Origin: Flavobacterium gawalongense
GTDB lineage: Bacteria > Bacteroidota > Bacteroidia > Flavobacteriales > Flavobacteriaceae
Length of the DNA stretch: 64,000 nt
NCBI RefSeq assembly: GCF_007097265.1
Contig: NZ_VJZP01000013.1
Location: 25,533 to 89,532, forward strand
Direction: 5' to 3'
The position numbers and the translations under genes were made by a program. Below are positions 22,731 to 31,638 of the stretch, in pieces. Position 1 is the stretch's first letter, and every line of letters starts with the position of its first letter. The notes under the pieces are model-generated. The model had not been told where the DNA came from, did not search any database, and saw nothing but the letters and a program-made list of their open reading frames with translations.

Positions 22731-22883
22731 ACACGGAAACCTTTAATCATTTAGAACTACCCTATTTTCAGCCATTTTATATACTAAGGTAGTTTTAATT
22801 CATAAGAAATAATCTAAAATCATCGAAATTGTAGTAGATCAAGAGAATACCATTATTTCTGACCATTTTTAGTTGGTTCCCAA

Positions 22884-22919
22884 AAAAAAGGAAGCCTCAT
22901 TTACGAGACTTCCTTTTTT
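22884..22919. terminator. Bidirectional terminator between tal and araR
   Basis: A 15-nt stem with one mismatch (AAAAAAGGAAGCCTC at 22884-22898 against GAGACTTCCTTTTTT at 22905-22919) has a 6-nt loop, flanked by A-rich and T-rich runs. It can terminate both the tkt-tal transcript and the convergent araR transcript. Confidence 0.8.
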
Positions 22920-22987
22920 ATTTCTTAAAATTCTGAAGCTAATTTCTTATTCCAAAAGTTGATTTGGGATTCAGAATCTAAAACTAT

Positions 22988-23677
22988 TTATAAATTCAAA
23001 ACAAAATCATTCAATAATTTTGCATCATATTTTTCTTTGTCAAACGTATACAGATAAGACCCTTTTCTGGAGGACATCATGTCTTTTTCATCTAATTTCA
23101 CAAGAATATCTAACGAGTTTATCTTGCTGATAAAATTTCTCTTATCCAGTTCTTTACTTAAAATGGCTTCGTATAATTCCAGCAATTGGCGCATGGTAAA
23201 TTTTTCCGGCAAAAGCTCAAATCCAACAGGTTTTATAGACGTTCTATAACGCAATCTTCTAATGGCGTGTTCTACCATAGAATCATGGTCAAAAATTAAT
23301 TTAGGAGCTTGAGCAATACTAAACCATTGTGCATGATAGTTTTGTGTCAACTCTTCGTTGTGATTCTCAATATTAATTAATGCATAATAAGCTACCGAAA
23401 TAGTTCTTTCGACAGGGTCACGATTTATTTCACTGTAAGCATATAGTTGCTCCATATAGATGTCCTGAAGACCCGTATACCGATCAAGAATTCTAATTGC
23501 CGCAGTGTCTAATACTTCTTCTTTTTTAAGAAATCCTCCTATTAAAGACCACTTCCCTTTTTCAGGTTCAAAATCTCTCTTTATTAAAAGTATTTTTAAA
23601 CCTTCCTCATCAAATCCGAAAATGATACAATCTACTGCTAATAAAACCTTGTCAGCAGAACTATAACTATTTAACAT
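22988..23677 (-). CDS. araR: Nudix-family arabinose regulator AraR
   Basis: Predicted transcriptional repressor of L-arabinose genes, 229 residues. It has the two-part build of NrtR/AraR regulators: an N-terminal Nudix fold (about 8-140) and a C-terminal winged helix (about 150-229, beginning FTMRQLLELYEAILSKELDKR). The Nudix box position GGFLKKEEVLDTAAIRILDR (47-66) keeps Gly48 and Glu54 but has lost three catalytic glutamates (Ile63, Arg66 and Tyr67 replace them). The domain should therefore sense a ligand and not hydrolyse a nucleotide. A Nudix-type AraR is described in Bacteroides thetaiotaomicron. The gene sits between tkt-tal and susC2, and copies of a common dyad precede it and its presumed targets. 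Confidence 0.88.
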   Translation of the reverse strand: MLNSYSSADKVLLAVDCIIFGFDEEGLKILLIKRDFEPEKGKWSLIGGFLKKEEVLDTAAIRILDRYTGLQDIYMEQLYAYSEINRDPVERTISVAYYALINIENHNEELTQNYHAQWFSIAQAPKLIFDHDSMVEHAIRRLRYRTSIKPVGFELLPEKFTMRQLLELYEAILSKELDKRNFISKINSLDILVKLDEKDMMSSRKGSYLYTFDKEKYDAKLLNDFVLNL

Positions 23678-23730
23678 ACTCCATTTTTTAGGGTAAATAT
23701 ATAAACTTCCTTATAGGTTTCATAATTTAT

Positions 23731-23749
23731 TAATGTAGATTTTACACTT
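23731..23749. promoter_or_regulatory. AraR-type operator upstream of araR
   Basis: TAATGT-N7-ACACTT; the left half differs from the others in its first base. It is 54 bp upstream of the araR ATG and about 30 bp upstream of a possible -7 (TATATTTA, minus strand 23701-23694). This points to autoregulation, by inference. Confidence 0.55.
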
Positions 23750-23961
23750 AGCAAGCTTAAAAGAAAAAAATAACAGCCTTAAATCGGTATAAAATAAGAT
23801 GTTAGAAACTTTATTAAAAACAACAATTTGCGTTATTCTGAATGCTTTTATAAGGAGCAAAATAGATTAATAAATGCATATTTTTTTTCTATTTCGATCG
23901 ATTGAGATGATTAGCAACGATTTATTGGTTTGAAATCTGGTTCATTTACTGAAAAGCACAA

Positions 23962-24022
23962 GCTATAAACAAGACTTTTTTTACAATATCGCTCTGATTT
24001 ATAGTTTAAAAAGTAACTATTC
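23962..24022 (+). repeat. Conserved upstream block, copy A (susC2)
   Basis: About 60 bp that match 33881-33942 upstream of the GH27 gene with a few substitutions, including the shared core CGCTCT-ATTTA-AGTTTAAAA. It lies about 220 bp upstream of the susC2 -7. Conservation of a non-coding block at two promoters of the same locus suggests a regulator site, possibly for the HTCS encoded at 36145. Confidence 0.5.
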
Positions 24023-24149
24023 AAATGTTTTTTTGAAATAATTAAGAACGTTGATTTTTTATATAATTGTTTGTTTTTTGAACTAAAGCGTTAACTTAAC
24101 ACAAAGTAATTGTAAAAAACTGCTTTTTTTTTACAAAATCACAATATTT

Positions 24150-24168
24150 AAATGTTGTTTTTACACTT
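24150..24168. promoter_or_regulatory. Upstream AraR-type operator of susC2
   Basis: AAATGT-N7-ACACTT, lying exactly 99 bp upstream of the second site at 24249. No promoter hexamers sit at the fixed distance here, so it looks like an auxiliary site. Confidence 0.6.
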
Positions 24169-24215
24169 AATTTACAACATCTCTTTTTTTTTGCTATTTT
24201 TTTTATCATATTAAT

Positions 24216-24267
24216 TTGTTTTTGTAGATTTTTTTTAATTAAATTTACAAATGTAAAATACACACTT
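24216..24267 (+). promoter_or_regulatory. susC2 promoter with AraR-type operator
   Basis: TTG (24216-24218), a 21-bp spacer, TAAATTTA (24240-24247), one C, then AAATGT-N7-ACACTT (24249-24267). The ATG of susC2 is 24 bp further on. The layout is identical to the tkt and GH27 promoters. Confidence 0.7.
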
Positions 24268-24291
24268 ATAAATTAACCAAAACTAAACAGA

Positions 24292-27200
24292 ATGAAAACA
24301 AACAAAAGATTATTCTATTATTGCAATTTTTTATTGCCAAAAAGAGAATGGTTATTAGCAATAATAGCTATGCTATTTTCATCTTATACAATGTCTGCTC
24401 AACAAGATAAGATTATCACAGGAATTGTTACTTCCGCAACAGATGCAATGCCATTGCCAGGGGTTAATATTACAATAAAAGGAACTCCCACTGGAATTGT
24501 TACTGGCGTTAACGGTGACTATTCTATAAAAGCTACATCTAACGATGTTCTTGTTTTTTCCTATATAGGGCATTTAAATCAAGAAGTAACTGTTGGGAAC
24601 AAATCTCAAGTGAATATTGCTTTAAAAAGTGAGCTTACTTCACTAACTGAGGTTATTGTAGTGGGTTATGGTAAACAGAAAAAAAAGACATTGACTGGAG
24701 CTGTATCAATGGTTCAGGGAAAGGATTTAGTAAAATCGCCTGTTACCAATGTTAGTCAGTCCATTGGAGGTCGTGTACCCGGAGTAGTCGCTATTTCTGG
24801 AACAGGAGAACCAGGTTCTGATGGAGTTACACTTAGAGTTAGAGGTGTTAATACATTTGGAAATTCATCACCACTTATTGTCGTTGATGGTGTAGCTGGA
24901 CGTTCACTAGAACGAATAGACCCAAGTACAATTGATAATATTTCCGTTTTGAAAGATGCTTCTGCCGCAATATATGGAGCTCAGGCTGCTAACGGAGTTA
25001 TACTAATTACCACAAAAAGGGGTACTAGTGGAAAACCAAAGGTAAGTTTATCTTTTAATCAAGGATTTTCAGGGCCTACTATACTTCCAAAAATGGCTAG
25101 TTCATCTGAGTACGCTACTCTTCTCAATGAAATTGATAAATATGCATCCCGAACTGAAAGGTTTACAGCTGATGAAATTCAAAAGTTCAGTGATGGGTCA
25201 GATCCGCTACGTTATCCTAATACTGACTGGTTTAAAGAAACACTAAAACCTTGGTCTGCTCAAAATTACGCGAATTTATCTGTTAGTGGAGGATCTGATG
25301 TCGTTAAATATTTTGTAAACCTTTCACAAAAATCACAGGATGGATTTTATCGTAATAGTGCGACAAAATATAAACAGACCGATTTTAGATCAAATCTTGA
25401 CATTAAAGTTAATGATTATGTCAATCTTACTTTTGATTTAAATGCAAGTTTAGAAGACCGTAATTACCCAACCCGTTCTGCACAGAGCATTTTTAGAATG
25501 GTAATGCGAGGTAAACCAAATTTATTGGCTTATTGGCCAAATGGTTTGCCTGGACCAGATATTGAATTTGGAGATAACCCCGTTGTGACTGCAACAGATG
25601 CCACTGGTTATGACAAAGATAAAAGATATAATTTAAATTCAAATTTAGGGATTGACATAAAAGTACCAGGGATCGATGGACTTACGTTTAAAGGAAAAGC
25701 TTCAGTAGATAAAGGCTACCGATTTGATAAAAGATGGGAGACACCTTGGACATTATATTCATGGGATGGTTCGTCTCTTGATGCTCAAGGAGAACCTGTA
25801 CTTCTTCCAGGACAAAAAGGATTTTCTGACGCAAGGCTTACTGAAACATTTAACGATTCTCAAAATATAACCTTAAACGGTTTATTAAACTACAGCAAAA
25901 CTATTAATGAAAACCATGATATTAATTTTCTAGTTGGTGCTGAAAAAATAACAAGCAAAGGTGATTATTTTAGCGCTTATAGAAGAAATTATGTTTCAAC
26001 AGCAATCGACCAATTATTTGCAGGAGGACAGAAAGATATAAGCAATAATGGATCAGCTTCCGAAGAAGCACGTCTTAGCTATTTAGGAAGAGTAAATTAT
26101 AGTTTTAAGAATAAATATTTAGCAGAATTTGTATGGAGATACCAAGGATCCTACATTTTTGACAAATCAAGCAGATATGGATTCTTCCCTGGCGTATCAT
26201 TAGGATATGTCCTCTCTGAAGAAAAATTCTGGAAAGATAATGTTAGTTTTATCAGTTTTGCTAAACTAAGGGCTTCTGCAGGAAAAACAGGTAATGATTT
26301 AATTAACCCTTACCAATATCTTGCATCGTACTCCGTAAATAATTTAGTATATATCTCGAATGGAGGAAGTACTTTAGAACAAGGTCTTTATGAAGGAGTT
26401 TTGCCTAACACAGGTGTAACTTGGGAAACAGCGATTCAGAAAAACATAGGTATTGATGCTGACTTTTTAAATGGGGATTTGACTCTTACTGCAGATTATT
26501 TTATAAACTTAAGAAAGGACATACTATGGAAAAGAAATGCATCTATACCAACATCTGCTGGACTAACGCTACCTGATGAAAATATAGGAAAAGTAGAAAA
26601 CAAAGGAATAGACTTTAATATTGTTTATAAACATAAGATTAACGACTTTAAATACAGTATTGGCTTTAATAGTCTTTTTGCAAAAAATAAGATATTGTTT
26701 TGGGATGAAGCTCCAGGAGCTATTGCGTATCAGCAAACAACCGGAAGACCAATAGGCGCACAACTTTTATATAATTCAATCGGTGTATTTAAAGACCAAG
26801 CTGCTGTAGATGCTTACCCTCATTGGCAAGGAGCCAGACCAGGAGATGTTATTTTTGAAGATGTTAATAAAGATAATGTTATTGATGCAAATGATAAGGT
26901 TAGATTTGATAAAAGCGGTACGCCAACTTTTACTGGTGGTCTTAATTTAGATTTTAGCTATAAAGGATTTGATTTGGGTATATTGTTACAGGGAGCAACA
27001 GGTGGTGTGTTTTACGAATCAACAGAATCTGGTGAATTAGGAAATTTCCTTAAAAGCTTTTACGATAATAGATGGACAGAAGCAAACCCTAACAGTGAAC
27101 ATCCAAGAACATTTAACCGAAGTAATGAATACTGGGTTGCAAACGGAAACACCTATTGGTTGCATAAAACAGATTATATAAGAGTAAAAAATATTGAACT

Positions 27201-27390
27201 AGGCTACACATTGCCTGAAACCTTAACAAGCAAAGCAAACTTTCAAAAGGTTAGAATTTATGTAAGTGCATTTAATTTCCTAACCTATAGTCCTGACATG
27301 AAAGACTTTGATCCAGAAAATGTCTCTGGTAACGGACAGAATTATCCTCTTAACAAAGTTGTAAATTTTGGATTTAATATAAATTTTTAA
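24292..27390 (+). CDS. SusC-like TonB-dependent outer-membrane transporter (arabinose locus)
   Basis: Outer-membrane importer of 1032 residues. The signal region is long (about 1-36, ending TMSAQ). The carboxypeptidase-regulatory-like domain covers about 40-112 (GIVTSATDAMPLPGVNITIKG), the TonB-box region EVIVVGYGKQKKK about 120-132, the plug has LKDASAAIYGAQAANGVI, and the barrel ends FGFNINF. The plug signature lacks one alanine of the usual DASAAAIYGS form and has AQ for SR, but the fold is otherwise complete. It starts 24 bp behind an AraR-type operator and heads an operon with susD2 and two GH42 genes, so the substrate is probably an oligosaccharide containing arabinose and galactose. 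Confidence 0.94.
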   Translation: MKTNKRLFYYCNFLLPKREWLLAIIAMLFSSYTMSAQQDKIITGIVTSATDAMPLPGVNITIKGTPTGIVTGVNGDYSIKATSNDVLVFSYIGHLNQEVTVGNKSQVNIALKSELTSLTEVIVVGYGKQKKKTLTGAVSMVQGKDLVKSPVTNVSQSIGGRVPGVVAISGTGEPGSDGVTLRVRGVNTFGNSSPLIVVDGVAGRSLERIDPSTIDNISVLKDASAAIYGAQAANGVILITTKRGTSGKPKVSLSFNQGFSGPTILPKMASSSEYATLLNEIDKYASRTERFTADEIQKFSDGSDPLRYPNTDWFKETLKPWSAQNYANLSVSGGSDVVKYFVNLSQKSQDGFYRNSATKYKQTDFRSNLDIKVNDYVNLTFDLNASLEDRNYPTRSAQSIFRMVMRGKPNLLAYWPNGLPGPDIEFGDNPVVTATDATGYDKDKRYNLNSNLGIDIKVPGIDGLTFKGKASVDKGYRFDKRWETPWTLYSWDGSSLDAQGEPVLLPGQKGFSDARLTETFNDSQNITLNGLLNYSKTINENHDINFLVGAEKITSKGDYFSAYRRNYVSTAIDQLFAGGQKDISNNGSASEEARLSYLGRVNYSFKNKYLAEFVWRYQGSYIFDKSSRYGFFPGVSLGYVLSEEKFWKDNVSFISFAKLRASAGKTGNDLINPYQYLASYSVNNLVYISNGGSTLEQGLYEGVLPNTGVTWETAIQKNIGIDADFLNGDLTLTADYFINLRKDILWKRNASIPTSAGLTLPDENIGKVENKGIDFNIVYKHKINDFKYSIGFNSLFAKNKILFWDEAPGAIAYQQTTGRPIGAQLLYNSIGVFKDQAAVDAYPHWQGARPGDVIFEDVNKDNVIDANDKVRFDKSGTPTFTGGLNLDFSYKGFDLGILLQGATGGVFYESTESGELGNFLKSFYDNRWTEANPNSEHPRTFNRSNEYWVANGNTYWLHKTDYIRVKNIELGYTLPETLTSKANFQKVRIYVSAFNFLTYSPDMKDFDPENVSGNGQNYPLNKVVNFGFNINF

Positions 27391-27400
27391 AAAGATAGTA

Positions 27401-29176
27401 ATGAAAAATATAAAAACAATAATTTTATTGGTCTTTCTTGGAACTTTTGTTTCATGTAATGACGATTTTTTGGATGTGGTACCATCAGACAGATATTCTG
27501 ATGCTGCTGTATGGCAGGATCCTGCTTTGATAAAAGCCTACGTTAGCGATATCTACAGAGGTCTACCAGAAGGTTTTGAAAATGTAACATTAGCTTCATT
27601 AAGTGATGATGCATTAGATACATGGCAATTTGATAGCGATCCTATTGTAAAAAGCGAAATTAATCCCAGCTATTTGGCTATTTTTTCATCAGATCATTGG
27701 AACATTAGCTTTAGAAATTATAGCTGGCCTAATCTTTATAAGAACATAAGATCATGCAATATTTTTCTTGACAATATGGCTAATTCAAACCTTACAAGTC
27801 CAGAAATTGCACAGTTAAGAGGTGAGGTACTATATTTAAGAGCTCATTATTATAGTACATTGGTTAGTCTTTATGGAGGCGTCCCTCTTATTGATAAAGC
27901 CTTTACTTCTAATGATGATTTATTGACTCCTCGTAGCACATTTGAGGATTGTATTAAATTTATAGTTAAAGATCTGGACGATGCAGCTGCTATATTACCA
28001 ATTAGTGGTGACAAAGCTAGAGCAACTAAAGGGGCTGCACTTGGGTTAAAATCAAGAATATTAACTTATGCAGCCAGTGACTTGTTTAATTCTAACGGAT
28101 CATGGACATCCGGTTATGCAAATAATGAATTAATTGGATACACTTCGGGAACTCAAACTGAACGTTGGCAAGCTGCAAAAAATGCATCCAAGGCTGTAAT
28201 TGATCTTGGAATTTATGATCTATTTGGAGGAACAAATCCTGGTTCTCAAGAAGCTGCTATAGATAATTATAAAAAACTTTTTATAAATAATGGCAATCAA
28301 GAGGATATGCTATTAACATTTGTAGATAATATAAATTATACTAATTGGGACTCTTCCAATCCAGGTTTGTTCACTGGACCAAACGGCTATCATAACTGGG
28401 GTGGTTCTTCCCCTCTTGGGCAACTGGTTGATTCATATGAGATGAATGACGGGACAAAATTTGATTGGAATAATCCAACACAAAAGATAGCTCCCTATGA
28501 AAATAGAGATCCAAGATTTTATGCCAATATTTTATATGATGGGGCTAAATGGAGAGAAAGACCAGATGATGTGAAAGCAGCTGATCCATTAGGGATTATC
28601 CAAACTGGAAAATATCAGCAAGCGAATGGTACATTCGTACCTGGGCTTGATACTCGACAAGGACCGATTGAAGATTGGAATGGTTCTTACACAGGGTATT
28701 ATACAAGAAAATTTATTGATCCTTCTATAAACCATCAATATGTAAAACAAAAATTGCCTTGGAGACAAATGAGGTATGCTGAAATTCTTTTGAACTATGC
28801 TGAAGCATGTTTAGGGCTTGGACAAGAAACTGAGGCTAAACAGTATATAAACATGATCAGATCAAGAGCTGGTATGCCGAATGTCCCAACTAGTGAATCT
28901 GGACAAACATTAGTAAACAGGTTTAGAAATGAAAGACGTATAGAGTTGTCTTATGAACAACAACGATATTTTGATGTTCGTCGTTGGATGATTGCTCCAA
29001 ACGTACTCACTAATGCTCAAGGCGTTAGTATTATTTACCCATATGGCTCAACAAAACCGACCTATTCTACAATAGAAGTTAGAAACAGATCATGGATTAA
29101 TAAGTCATATCTTCTTCCTATTACGCAAGATGAAATGAATAGAAATAAAAATTTGATTCAAAACCCTGGGTATTAG
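27401..29176 (+). CDS. SusD-like outer-membrane lipoprotein (arabinose locus)
   Basis: Glycan-binding partner of the preceding SusC, 591 residues, longer than the galactoside-locus SusD by 86. The lipobox FVSC gives a lipidated Cys near residue 19, followed by NDDFLDVVP, an acidic surface-export signal and the start of the SusD family. Recognisable segments are LRGEVLYLRAHYYSTLVSLYG, WRQMRYAEILLNYAEACLGLG, INMIRSRAGMP and FRNERRIELSYEQQRYFDVR. It begins 10 bp after susC2. A hairpin with a T-run follows at 29205, so the downstream GH42 genes may be expressed at a lower level than susCD. Confidence 0.93.
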   Translation: MKNIKTIILLVFLGTFVSCNDDFLDVVPSDRYSDAAVWQDPALIKAYVSDIYRGLPEGFENVTLASLSDDALDTWQFDSDPIVKSEINPSYLAIFSSDHWNISFRNYSWPNLYKNIRSCNIFLDNMANSNLTSPEIAQLRGEVLYLRAHYYSTLVSLYGGVPLIDKAFTSNDDLLTPRSTFEDCIKFIVKDLDDAAAILPISGDKARATKGAALGLKSRILTYAASDLFNSNGSWTSGYANNELIGYTSGTQTERWQAAKNASKAVIDLGIYDLFGGTNPGSQEAAIDNYKKLFINNGNQEDMLLTFVDNINYTNWDSSNPGLFTGPNGYHNWGGSSPLGQLVDSYEMNDGTKFDWNNPTQKIAPYENRDPRFYANILYDGAKWRERPDDVKAADPLGIIQTGKYQQANGTFVPGLDTRQGPIEDWNGSYTGYYTRKFIDPSINHQYVKQKLPWRQMRYAEILLNYAEACLGLGQETEAKQYINMIRSRAGMPNVPTSESGQTLVNRFRNERRIELSYEQQRYFDVRRWMIAPNVLTNAQGVSIIYPYGSTKPTYSTIEVRNRSWINKSYLLPITQDEMNRNKNLIQNPGY

Positions 29177-29204
29177 AAAATAAATTTATCAATAATTGAA
29201 ATAG

Positions 29205-29242
29205 AGAGTCAATCATTAAGTTGAAAGACTCTTTATTTTTTT
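29205..29242 (+). terminator. Intra-operon terminator-like hairpin after susD2
   Basis: AGAGTC (29205-29210) pairs with GACTCT (29227-29232), with part of the loop able to extend the stem, followed by a T-rich run to 29242. It may attenuate transcription into the GH42 genes. Confidence 0.5.
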
Positions 29243-29255
29243 AAATTATGAAATT

Positions 29256-31349
29256 ATGAAAACAATTCGATTCTTATTATTATTTGCATTATTTCCTTAT
29301 TACATAAATGCTCAATCATTTGTTCCTGATAACATACTCTATGGTGTAGCTTATTATCACGAGTATATGCCTTCCGAACGACTGGATAAGGATGTAAAGA
29401 TGATGAAAGAAGCGGGCATTTCAGTTGTCCGTATTGGAGAATCAACATGGAGTTTATATGAACCCCGTGAAGGAGAATTTGAATTCGCTTGGCTAGATCG
29501 TATTATCGATAAATTTCATGAAGCTGGCATTAAAGTAATTTTAGGAACACCAACATATTCAATACCTGCCTGGTTATGGCACAAACATCCAGAAGTCTTA
29601 ATTGATTTTAAAAATGGAGCAAAAGCAAAATATGGGATTAGGCAAAATATGGATATTACAAATCCTACTTATTTATTTTATTCGGAACGGATCATCCGTA
29701 AAATGATGGAACATTTTACTTCACATCCAGGAATTATTGGTTATCAAGTAGACAACGAAACAACTTCAAGAGGAGTTAATAACTACGATTTTCAAGTAAG
29801 TTTTGTAAATTATCTTAAAAAAAAATACAAAACACCACAAAATCTTAACAAAATATGGGGTCTTAATTATTGGGGGATGACTATCGATAGCTGGGAAGAG
29901 GTACCTCCTAGAGACGGTGTAACAAACACAGGTTATAAATTAGACTGGGCACGTTTTAACCGAATTGCTGTTGCTGATTTTCTAAAATGGCAATCTGGAA
30001 TAGTTCAGGAATACAAACGTAAGGATCAGTTTATTACCCATTGTTTTATGCCATCTGTCCAAGATGTTGATCAATTAGAAAGTGCTGCAAAAATGGATGT
30101 AATGGGGGTTAATATTTATCATGATGTACAAGATAAATTAACTGGGAATGAAATAGCCTTTTCAGGAGATTATTTTAGATCTGTCAAAAACACAAATTAT
30201 CTTGTAACTGAAACTAATGCACAAACAATTGGCTGGAATTCATCGATTCAATTCCCTCCATATCCGGGACAATTAAGACAAAATGTATTTGCTCACATTG
30301 GTTCTGGAGCAAATATGGTTGAATATTGGCATTGGTCTTCACTTCATTACGGACAAGAAACTTACTGGAAAGGAGTACTATCGCATGACCTAGAACCCAA
30401 TAGAGCCTATGGCGAAGTCACAGAAACTGCTCATGACCTAAAAAGATTTGGAAAGAAATTAGTAAACCTTAAGAAGGAAAATGAAGTAGCCATTCTTTTT
30501 AGCCATGATTCTAATGATGGTTTGAATTTTATGCCGTTTAATGGAAGTGGTTCCGCCTGGACCGATTCAGACGGTAGCGCCTATCGTAACCAATTGGTAG
30601 CTCAGTTCCACAGAGTTCTTTATCAAAACAATGTTGGTGTTGATTTTGTTTTTTCTGAAAGACCAAATTTTGATAAATATAAACTTTTAATTATACCATC
30701 CTTATACATAGCTTCTGATGAGCTTCTTAAAAAAATCAATACTTATATAAAAAATGGAGGACATGTAATAATGCAATTTAAAAGCGGTTTTTGTGACGAA
30801 AATTCTATGGTTCGCCCAATGTTAGCTCCAGGTCCGTTGCGTGAAGCCTGTGGATTTTATTATCAGGAATTTTCCAATTTTAAAGAACTATCCTTAAAGG
30901 ACAATCCATTTGGCGTTGAAAATAATGTTAATCTAGCTAAAGACTGGATGGAGTTCATTATTCCTGAAACTGCAAAACCACTTGCCTTTTATGACAATCC
31001 GTTTTTTTCAAAATATCCAGCAGTTACAATAAATAACTTTGGCAAGGGAACCCTACTTTATCAAGGGTCTATATTCTCAGATGAGATTCAAACCAAGATT
31101 ATTAAACAAGAGCTCACAAGAGCTGGAATTGAAAGTCCAGACTTTAATCTAAGTTGGCCTATTATTGTCAAATCGGGTACGAATGATTATGGAAATAAAG
31201 TACATTTTTACTACAACTATTCTTCTGAAGATAAGGAGTTAAAATATCCTCATGAATCTGGGAAAGAATTAGTATCTGAGAAATCAGTTGCAAAAGGAGA
31301 AATCATTAAAATACTTCCTTGGAACGTATTAATTATTGAAGAAAAATAA
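29256..31349 (+). CDS. GH42 family beta-galactosidase / arabinopyranosidase (copy 1)
   Basis: Exported glycosidase, 697 residues, signal peptide ending INAQ (residue 20). The TIM barrel starts at once (LYGVAYYHEYMP, about 28-39) and contains acid/base Glu168 in GYQVDNET and nucleophile Glu319 in YLVTETNAQ. The trimerisation-like Rossmann domain follows (about 405-600; LLIIPSLYIASDELLKKIN, YIKNGGHVIMQFKSGF) and a short beta C-domain. GH42 enzymes cleave beta-galactosides, and some cleave alpha-L-arabinopyranosides. The signal peptide is unusual, since many GH42 are cytoplasmic. The AraR-controlled context leaves both substrates open. It is a clear paralogue of the next gene. Confidence 0.9.
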   Translation: MKTIRFLLLFALFPYYINAQSFVPDNILYGVAYYHEYMPSERLDKDVKMMKEAGISVVRIGESTWSLYEPREGEFEFAWLDRIIDKFHEAGIKVILGTPTYSIPAWLWHKHPEVLIDFKNGAKAKYGIRQNMDITNPTYLFYSERIIRKMMEHFTSHPGIIGYQVDNETTSRGVNNYDFQVSFVNYLKKKYKTPQNLNKIWGLNYWGMTIDSWEEVPPRDGVTNTGYKLDWARFNRIAVADFLKWQSGIVQEYKRKDQFITHCFMPSVQDVDQLESAAKMDVMGVNIYHDVQDKLTGNEIAFSGDYFRSVKNTNYLVTETNAQTIGWNSSIQFPPYPGQLRQNVFAHIGSGANMVEYWHWSSLHYGQETYWKGVLSHDLEPNRAYGEVTETAHDLKRFGKKLVNLKKENEVAILFSHDSNDGLNFMPFNGSGSAWTDSDGSAYRNQLVAQFHRVLYQNNVGVDFVFSERPNFDKYKLLIIPSLYIASDELLKKINTYIKNGGHVIMQFKSGFCDENSMVRPMLAPGPLREACGFYYQEFSNFKELSLKDNPFGVENNVNLAKDWMEFIIPETAKPLAFYDNPFFSKYPAVTINNFGKGTLLYQGSIFSDEIQTKIIKQELTRAGIESPDFNLSWPIIVKSGTNDYGNKVHFYYNYSSEDKELKYPHESGKELVSEKSVAKGEIIKILPWNVLIIEEK

Positions 31350-31638
31350 TACCTTAAGGTATGTTTATAAGGTCTAAATTTATGGCTGTACGTCCCAATA
31401 TTAATAACAGACAATATTACTAGAATATTTTGTCTGTTATTAATACCAATTTAAAATCAGAATTTAAACAAATCATAGTGTTCAGAAAATTTAATTCTAT
31501 TTTTGAAATCAATTAAAAAATAAAAATGGCTAACTTTTTTCAGGAAACAAACAAAAGAACAAATACCAAACTGAACATTAAACCTCCAAAAAATCATTCG
31601 TTAGAAACAAGTAATTAATTTTAAATCCTAAAACTAAA
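31350..31638. other. Gap between the two GH42 genes
   Basis: About 290 bp without a gene. It contains the strong hairpin at 31399-31445 and an otherwise plain AT-rich stretch; no promoter with both hexamers was found. Confidence 0.5.
31399..31445. repeat. Perfect 16-nt hairpin between the GH42 genes
   Basis: TATTAATAACAGACAA (31399-31414) and TTGTCTGTTATTAATA (31430-31445) are exact reverse complements, and the ATATT/AATAT bases inside extend the stem. No T-run follows, so it may act in mRNA processing or stability. Confidence 0.65.

Larger units (their letters stand above)
23678..24291. other. araR-susC2 divergent intergenic region (614 bp)
   Basis: Non-coding on both strands. It contains three AraR-type dyads (23731, 24150, 24249), the susC2 promoter, a hairpin of two 10-nt arms TTGTAAAAAA/TTTTTTACAA (24110-24136), and a block at 23962-24022 that is repeated upstream of the GH27 gene. 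Confidence 0.65.

Noticed and set aside
29205..29242. End of the susC2-susD2 operon at the hairpin
   Set aside because: The stem is short and no separate promoter for the GH42 genes was found, so an attenuator inside one operon is preferred over a full operon end.
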